64,000 nucleotides of DNA from Vesta saturnalis (taxonomy: Eukaryota; Arthropoda; Insecta; Coleoptera; Lampyridae), in NCBI GenBank assembly GCA_036346205.1, contig JARFJB010001987.1, positions 2,406,501 to 2,470,500 on the forward strand. Direction: 5' to 3'. The first letter of the stretch is position 1; each line of letters opens with the position of its first letter. The translations under genes and the position numbers were made by a program. Positions 58,613-64,000 of this stretch are shown here, in pieces. The notes beneath the pieces are model-generated. The model was not told the origin of the DNA. It did no database searches and saw only the letters and a program-made list of their open reading frames with translations.

Positions 58613-61277
58613 ACGCCCACAAAAGCCCGCATCCCTCCATATAGGAATATGGAATGCAAACGGCCTCCTTGCAAAGAGGGAGGAGCTAGAAGAGTTCGTC
58701 TACCGACAAAACCTGGATATGGTGTTGGTCACGGAAACTCATCTAAGGCCTTGCGATAAACCCAAGATAAGGAACTACCGTTTGTACCGCAACGACAGGC
58801 TCACCGGGAGATGAGGGGGCACGGCAATATACATTAAGAACTCGATCGAACATTACGAGCTACCGACTCCGAAAACGCAATTGCTGGAGGTGACTGCGAT
58901 AGGCGTGAACACAAGCTCCGCAGGACGAATAAAGATAATAGCCGCATACAATCCACCAAGTGCCGTGCTAGACGCCCAAGAATTGGACGCATTACTCGAT
59001 GACAACATACCCACAATAATGGCAGGTGATTTAAACGCTAAACACCAGACCTGGAACAGCACGACACCCAACCGAAACGGAAGGGACCTAGAAGCCTACG
59101 CCGCGACAAGAAACCTGATCGTCGAAGGCCCACAAGAACCGACCTGTCACCCAGGTAACGGGAGGCCAGACGTGCTAGATATAGCTATACTCCGGAATGT
59201 TCCCTTGCATTTCCGGATGGAAACAATAGCAGATCTAAGCTCAGATCACGACCCCGTCCTGATGCAGCTAGGAGATCAAGAGCCGCTACAGCCCACGCAG
59301 ATCATTAGAACTTCCTGGAAGAGATACGAAGCGCTGATCAAGGACAAGATCCCTGCAGTGCCAGTGATAAACGACGCCCGTCAGATAGATACGGCAATAC
59401 AGAAAATCACGTCAACCATCCAGAGGACAATAGAAGAAGCCAAGTTCACGTTTACTAAAAACAAAAGTTACTACAGCCTGCCCATAGAAATAAGAGAGCT
59501 TATCAGGGACAAAAATAGGACACGACGGAGATGGCACCGAACACAAAACCCGGAAGATAAACGGGAATTGAACGCCGCAGAAACGCGAGTCAAGACGGCC
59601 ATTGAAGCACACAAAAACGCACGTTGGACAGCGAAAGTGGAATCCCTCGACGTCAAGGAGGGATCATATTGGAAGATGGTGAAGGCGTTGCGAAAGGAGC
59701 ATACAAACACGCCACCACTCCGATGGAGGAATGGAATGACGTGCACGGATGCAGAGAAAGCAGACGCATTCGCAGAATGCATTGAAACACAATGCAGCCC
59801 CGTCTACGAGAAGGCGGATCTCGCTCACATTCAAAGGACAAATAGATCCGTCAGAGAGCGCCTGGCGGAAGAATCTCAAGAAAACATCCGATACACCACC
59901 CCACAAGAAGTGAGCGACATCCTGAAGAAGTTAAATATCAAGAAGGCACCGGGGCCAGATGTCATTCCAAATCAAGCGCTGAAGCTCCTCCCACAAAGAG
60001 GCGTAGCGTACCTCACCGCAGTTTATAATGCGATACTACGATCGAAATACTTCCCGATCAGATGGCGAGAAGCGGACACGGTGATGATACCGAAACCGGG
60101 TAAAAGCGCTACCCTACCCCAAAACTACAGACCCATCAGCCTACTACCGACGATGGGCAAAGTTTTGGAGCGGATCATCCAAGTCAGACTGCAAGAAGAA
60201 ATAGATAAATTACAAATTCTACCGGACGAACAATTCGGATTCCGAAGAAACCACTCGACCACCCAACAAACCAAACCCTCCGAGTTGTCGAACACGTCGC
60301 ACGCGGCTTCAATTGGAAGAAGCACACCGGCGGATTGTTCCTAGACATCGCAAAAGCGTTCGACAAAGTGTGGCACCACGGACTCCTACATAAAATGCTG
60401 GAGCGAGGAATATCGCTCCAAATGACCCAACTCATCCGCTCCTTCCTATCCAGAAGATGCTTCAGGACGAAGCTGCAGCATTGCAGGTCCTTCCCCCGAA
60501 GGATTACCGCTGGAGTACCCCAAGGCTCACCCCTCTCCCCTACATTATTTAACCTATATGTTTCAGATCTCCCGAAGACCAAGGGAACCATCCTCGCAAC
60601 ATACGCGGACGACACCGCGGTCCTAGCCCAATCCAGCAGCCTCGGCCTAGTCGACAGACACCTGCAGAGGGCGTCGGATGACCTCGAAGAATGGTACAAG
60701 AAATGGCGCATTACCATTAACCCGGAGAAAAGCACGGCCATCCTATTCACGAAAAGAATAGCGAAACCAACCCGCAACATTACCATGTTCGGACAAGACA
60801 TCCCGTGGAAGAATTCCATAAAATACCTAGGGCTGATAATGGACAGAACACTTCGATGGAAACTCCACGTAGACGACCGAAGATGCAAGGGACACGGGAT
60901 GATAAAGAAACTCTAGAAACAGTGTGCTGTCAATCGACAACAAGCTGCTAATCTACAAAACGGTAGTCCGGCCGATGATGCTATACGCCGCAGAAGTCTG
61001 GGCTTACGCCGCTTCGTCAATAATAAAACAACTACAGGTGGTACAAAATAAATACCTAAGAATTGCAGTAAACGCGCCATGGTTCGTAAGAAACGACCAA
61101 ATACACGAAGACCTGAATATACCCAGCTTAATGGAGTTCGCAAAAAACGCCGCAACCAACCTAGAAGAGGCACTAGCGGCACATCCCAACCCAGCAATAA
61201 AAGGAATATGGGACTACGACATCCAAGATAAATTGAAGCACAAGAGGCCGAAAATCATCTTGAGAAACAAACAATAA
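58605..61277 (+). pseudogene. LINE ORF2: endonuclease and reverse transcriptase
   Basis: The endonuclease domain shows HIGIWNANGLLAKREELEEF, VLVTETHL, IIAAYNPP, IMAGDLNAKHQTWN and LSSDHDPV. The RT domain shows IKKAPGPDVIPNQAL, NYRPISLLPTMGKVLERII, DEQFGFRRNHSTTQQ, LDIAKAFDKVWHHGL and ITAGVPQGSPLSPTLFNLYV. The catalytic TYADDTAVLAQ lies near 60605, then KYLGLIMDRTLRWKLHV and the C-terminal H-P-N-P-A-I region. It is broken by TGA at 58812-58814 (after LTGR), a frameshift near 60268 in a run of A and C, and a stop plus frameshift at about 60912. All catalytic boxes are otherwise present. Confidence 0.95.
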
Positions 61278-61567
61278 ACAAAAGGTAGTATGTTTAATGC
61301 ATTTGTATTTATTACAGGTACAGCGAATATACATTACCGTCAGGAAACATCCAATTCTACGAAGGCATAAAGGGTTAGAACCCGAAATAGCCGTAACTAA
61401 ATAACGATGACCGATGACCGATGTTGTTTAGATAACTTTTTTGTTTATTAATATCTAAACTTCGTAGTTAATGACTTTGTTTCTAATCCATTGAAGAATG
61501 AGGTGGCTTGTTTGTTTTAATAATTTTTTTTTCTTATTTTTTTAAACATGATTGTTACATTGATGTT

Positions 61568-61590
61568 CCTCGGGTCATTATGACCCGAGG
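61568..61590. promoter_or_regulatory. Internal palindrome upstream of the PB2 transposase
   Basis: CCTCGGGTCATTATGACC then CGAGG is almost perfectly self-complementary and repeats the core of the two terminal palindromes. It is a likely extra transposase-binding site or cis element. Confidence 0.6.
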
Positions 61591-61783
61591 CTGTAATACA
61601 TTAGTAGAACTTATAAATTTGTATTTCGAATTATTTTATATTGAAATTTGAGGATAGGTAATATGCATATCATCACATGCTTGTTCAAATGTACCTACCT
61701 ATGCAAGTTACTACAGCATTTTTGGCAAGTCTGTAGCCGCGTGTGCAAGTCGAAACAGGAACAGACTTGCAATTTGCAGCAGG

Positions 61784-61805
61784 TATAAATATCATATCGC
61801 AGTAT
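61784..61805 (+). promoter_or_regulatory. Candidate core promoter of the PB2 transposase
   Basis: TATAAAT at 61784-61790 is followed at a suitable distance by GCAGTATC, which resembles an arthropod initiator. The transposase ATG lies at 61896, leaving a leader of about 95 bases. Confidence 0.45.
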
Positions 61806-61895
61806 CCAACCGACAGTTTTGTTTGTTACGTTGCAGAGTAAAGTGCGGTTTGTTGTACGTACTACTAGTTCTTCTAAAGTGCTGAAATAACAATA

Positions 61896-63562
61896 ATGGC
61901 AAAAAAATATCTTAGTGGTGAAGACTTAGATAAACTTATTGATAATTTGAGTGTCATTAGTGACGATGAAGCTTCTGAAAAGGAGGATCATATCAGTGAA
62001 GATAGTGATTATGAACAGTCAGACGATGATTTTTTCGACGATGCTGGACGGACAAATCCTACGCAATTGATGCCACCTGCTCAATCGGTTCAATTTAGAG
62101 ATAATGCCATAACTTGGATGTTAGATCCATTTCCTCAATCAGGGCGTGCAACTAGTGCAAATATCTTAAAAGTCGCTCCAGGTCCAACTAGATACAGCAA
62201 TGCACGAGTCCAGGATGTAAAATCTACATTTCAGCTATTTTTCAATAGTTCTCTGGAAAATATAATTTTGAAAATGACTAACATCGAAGGTGGTAGAGTG
62301 TACGGTGACAAGTGGCAAGAATTAGATGAAATTACGTTGCAGGCGTACATAGGTTTGTTACTGTTAGGATGAGTTTACAGATCGCATGATGAATCTACCG
62401 GAAGTTTGTGGAATGCAGAAACAGGCAGACCTCTTTTTCGCGCAACAATGTCGTTGAAACGATTTTATTATATATCACGCGTGTTACGGTTTGATAATAA
62501 AGAAGATCGTCAAGAAAGAAGGCTACGGGATAAGTTGACCCCTATTAGAGAATTTTGGGACAAATGGGCTGAAATACTACCAAAATTGTACAATCCTGGG
62601 CAAAACGTAACTGTGGACGAGCAGCTGGTTGGATTTAGAGGTCGTTATCCATTCAAGCGGTGTATACCAAGTAAGCCAGCAAAATATGGCATCAAAATAT
62701 GGACGCTTTGTGATAGTGCAAGTTCTTATACTTTAGAAGTTCAAGTATATACGGGAAAACCACTTGGAGGAAAACCTGAGAAGGATCAGGGGCTAACAGT
62801 AGTTTCAGACCTTACTTATGGACTAAGAGGTCAGAATGTAACAATTTCTTTACATCGTATAAATTGGGTCAAATACTTTTCAAAAGAAATCTTACTATGC
62901 TAGGGACTGTCAGGAAAGGCAAGTAAATAACGTTGTGCATAGTTCCATATTTTATTTTACTAAAGATACCGCAGTTGTGTCTTATATTCATTCCAAAAAA
63001 ATACAAGAAGGTTATTCTAATGAGTACGTTTCATAACCAGAAACAGATAAACGACAGATAAGACAAAAAACCACAAATTATACATGATTATAATTCTACA
63101 AAAGGAGCAGTTGATACATTAGATCAGCTAATCGGTGCATACACATGCAAACGAAAAACAAATCGATGGCCCATAATCTTATTTTACAACATTTTAGATA
63201 CCAGTGCCTATGATGCTTTCGTCTTATGGCGCGAAATAAATGCAGACTGGAATAAAAATGTTTTGTTCGATAGAAGACTGTTTTTGGAACAACTGGGCAA
63301 ACAATTGGTAAATCCTTACATTTTGTCCAGAAAACATCTTCCCCGTAATGAACAAGCAGCTGCAATTGTAACAGCTAGTCAACAACCATTGGTGGAAAAT
63401 TCTACCGCACCTCTTCCTGGAACTAGCAACAAAAACAAACGAGCACGCTTAAAATTTTGCCCTTCTAAATGTGATAACAAAACTAATATGATCTGCATTA
63501 AGTGTAAAAAATATTTGTGTAAAGAACACGTGGCCTATTATTGTCCCGATTATAAGAAGTAG
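61896..63562 (+). pseudogene. piggyBac transposase (PB2), inactivated
   Basis: From ATG at 61896: an acidic N-terminus (SEKEDHISEDSDYEQSDDDF), the catalytic domain with the first aspartate in VTVDEQLVGFRGR, and the third in YNSTKGAVDTLDQL. A C-terminal cysteine-rich domain follows (CPSKCDNKTNMICIKCKKYL, then C-K-E-H-V-A-Y-Y-C) to TAG at 63562. Damage: in-frame TGA at 62370-62372 (after LLLG), and an indel after GQNVT near 62840 that removes the C-D of the C-D-N-F-F-T-S motif, hence the second catalytic aspartate. Stops and frameshifts follow at 62900-63100. The start and frame up to 62900 are otherwise intact. Confidence 0.93.
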
Positions 63563-63671
63563 TGGATCATATCAATTATTAGACATCTTTTATTTCGTTT
63601 TTTTTTTTATTTAAATTTGGTTGAATTTATTGTAAATTTCACGTTTCATATAAAAAACGTTGCATTAGAGA

Positions 63672-63677
63672 AATAAA
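63672..63677 (+). terminator. AATAAA signal of the PB2 transposase
   Basis: AATAAA about 110 bases after the transposase stop and 55 bases before the right-end palindrome. Confidence 0.5.
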
Positions 63678-63788
63678 GTTAATAAATGTATAACAATTTT
63701 TGTTATTTTGGTTTTAATTCATATTTCAGGAGTTCGGGTCATTATGACCCGAAGTGTATAGTCTTGTCGAGGAGAACAGCAGGTTTAA

Positions 63789-64000
63789 ATGGAACCCCCT
63801 GTATGTTATTGCATATTTGGAAGACTTGGTCAATTGTAGTGCGACTTTATGTATCACACATGGTACCTAAAACGAATCGTATGGCCGCAATTCGTCATTT
63901 TTAGAAAAAGTAGATGCATGAAAAAAAATTAATATCGCTGTAATCACACAACTTAGAAATGACCCTGCGACGGTACTAGACATGAAGTGTACTAGCGTAG
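63789..64000. other. Flank of PB2, resembling the 14.7-kb transposon arm
   Basis: The first 40 bases (ATGGAACCCCCTGTATGTTA, then TTGCATATTTGG) resemble 14862-14900 (ATGGAATACCCTGTATATTT, then TGCATCTTTGG). Similarity fades beyond that. No gene is seen. Confidence 0.35.

Larger units (their letters stand above)
57010..61421 (+). mobile_element. Full-length Jockey-type LINE with 13-bp target duplication
   Basis: TGTTGTTTAGATA occurs at 56997-57009 and again at 61422-61434, so the insertion is exactly bounded (4412 bp). It has a GC-rich 5' leader (GGAGGGGAGCGGACGAG), ORF1, ORF2, a short 3' untranslated region and a 3' tail made of repeated CGATGAC units instead of poly(A). ORF1 and ORF2 overlap in ATGGATGA at 58605-58612. 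Confidence 0.93.
56656..63784 (+). mobile_element. piggyBac-like element PB2, with two nested insertions
   Basis: TTAA stands at 56652-56655 and 63785-63788. Termini are CCCTGCTGTT at the left and, in reverse, ACCTGCTGTT at the right. Palindromes TTCGGGT-n7-ACCCGAA lie near the left end (56969-56989, displaced by the MITE) and right end (63733-63753). A third lies at 61568-61590, about 300 bp upstream of the transposase. Without the MITE and the LINE it would be about 2.4 kb, normal for the family. Confidence 0.9.

Noticed and set aside
1..64000. A new defence, toxin or biosynthetic gene cluster
   Set aside because: Reading both strands gave only TE families, simple repeats, one tRNA-like gene and one or two possible host exons. 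No cluster of co-directional intact genes exists.

Overview
The window looks like an AT-rich insect (arthropod) chromosome segment that is mostly transposable-element (TE) debris. The evidence is the set of families present: piggyBac, mariner, Tc1-like, DUF4817-type IS630/Tc1-mariner elements, Jockey-type non-LTR elements, BEL/Pao and Gypsy LTR elements and a Penelope trace. Long TA, CA and GT microsatellites and very few host exons fit this. The insect order cannot be fixed from the sequence. There are no bacterial genes, rRNAs or CRISPR arrays. Nearly every TE coding region is a pseudogene with stops and frameshifts.

Layout. 1-2.4 kb: repeat G, broken by a DUF4817-type element with TA ends. 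2.84-4.55 kb: second copy of repeat G with a duplicated (TA)n segment. 4.55-7.1 kb: a minus-strand non-LTR reverse transcriptase (RT) pseudogene split by a mariner and by a DUF4817-type element, both at TA. 8-10.4 kb: two more RT fragments. 11-13 kb: decayed BEL/Pao element with an env-like tail. 14.7-19.76 kb: a 5-kb DUF4817-type transposon with ~450-bp inverted ends, holding a Gypsy element that lost nearly all of pol. 21.9-23.5 kb: RT tail, compound microsatellite, Tc1-like remnant. 23.53-28.11 kb: inverted third copy of repeat G with a piggyBac (PB1) inserted at TTAA. 30.06-30.56 kb: a GC-rich island with a small ORF and a splice-donor-like site. 30.86-33.34 kb: another DUF4817-type element. 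33.6-34.87 kb: Tc1-like pseudogene. 35.98-37.07 kb: 1.1 kb of GT-rich simple sequence. 41.39-48.38 kb: a long-inverted-repeat element of unknown superfamily, with a non-LTR element in its left arm. 48.53 kb: a 73-nt tRNA-like gene. 49.9-53.8 kb: orphan gag-like ORF1, Penelope trace, unknown ORF, and a minus-strand LINE ORF1. 55.9-56.1 kb: a probable last coding exon of a host gene (minus strand). 56.66-63.78 kb: a second piggyBac (PB2) carrying a 292-bp hAT-type MITE (8-bp target duplication) and a 4.4-kb non-LTR element (13-bp target duplication).

The elements do not form a pathway. What links them is nesting, and many insertions can be ordered because target duplications survive. Both piggyBacs share one architecture: a palindrome near each end plus an extra palindrome upstream of the transposase, in different sequences per family, with the same left/right spacing asymmetry. 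I found no clear new defence or metabolic system. The best leads are the piggyBac palindrome layout, the long-inverted-repeat element, the tRNA with an alanine anticodon on a non-alanine body, and the host terminal exon.
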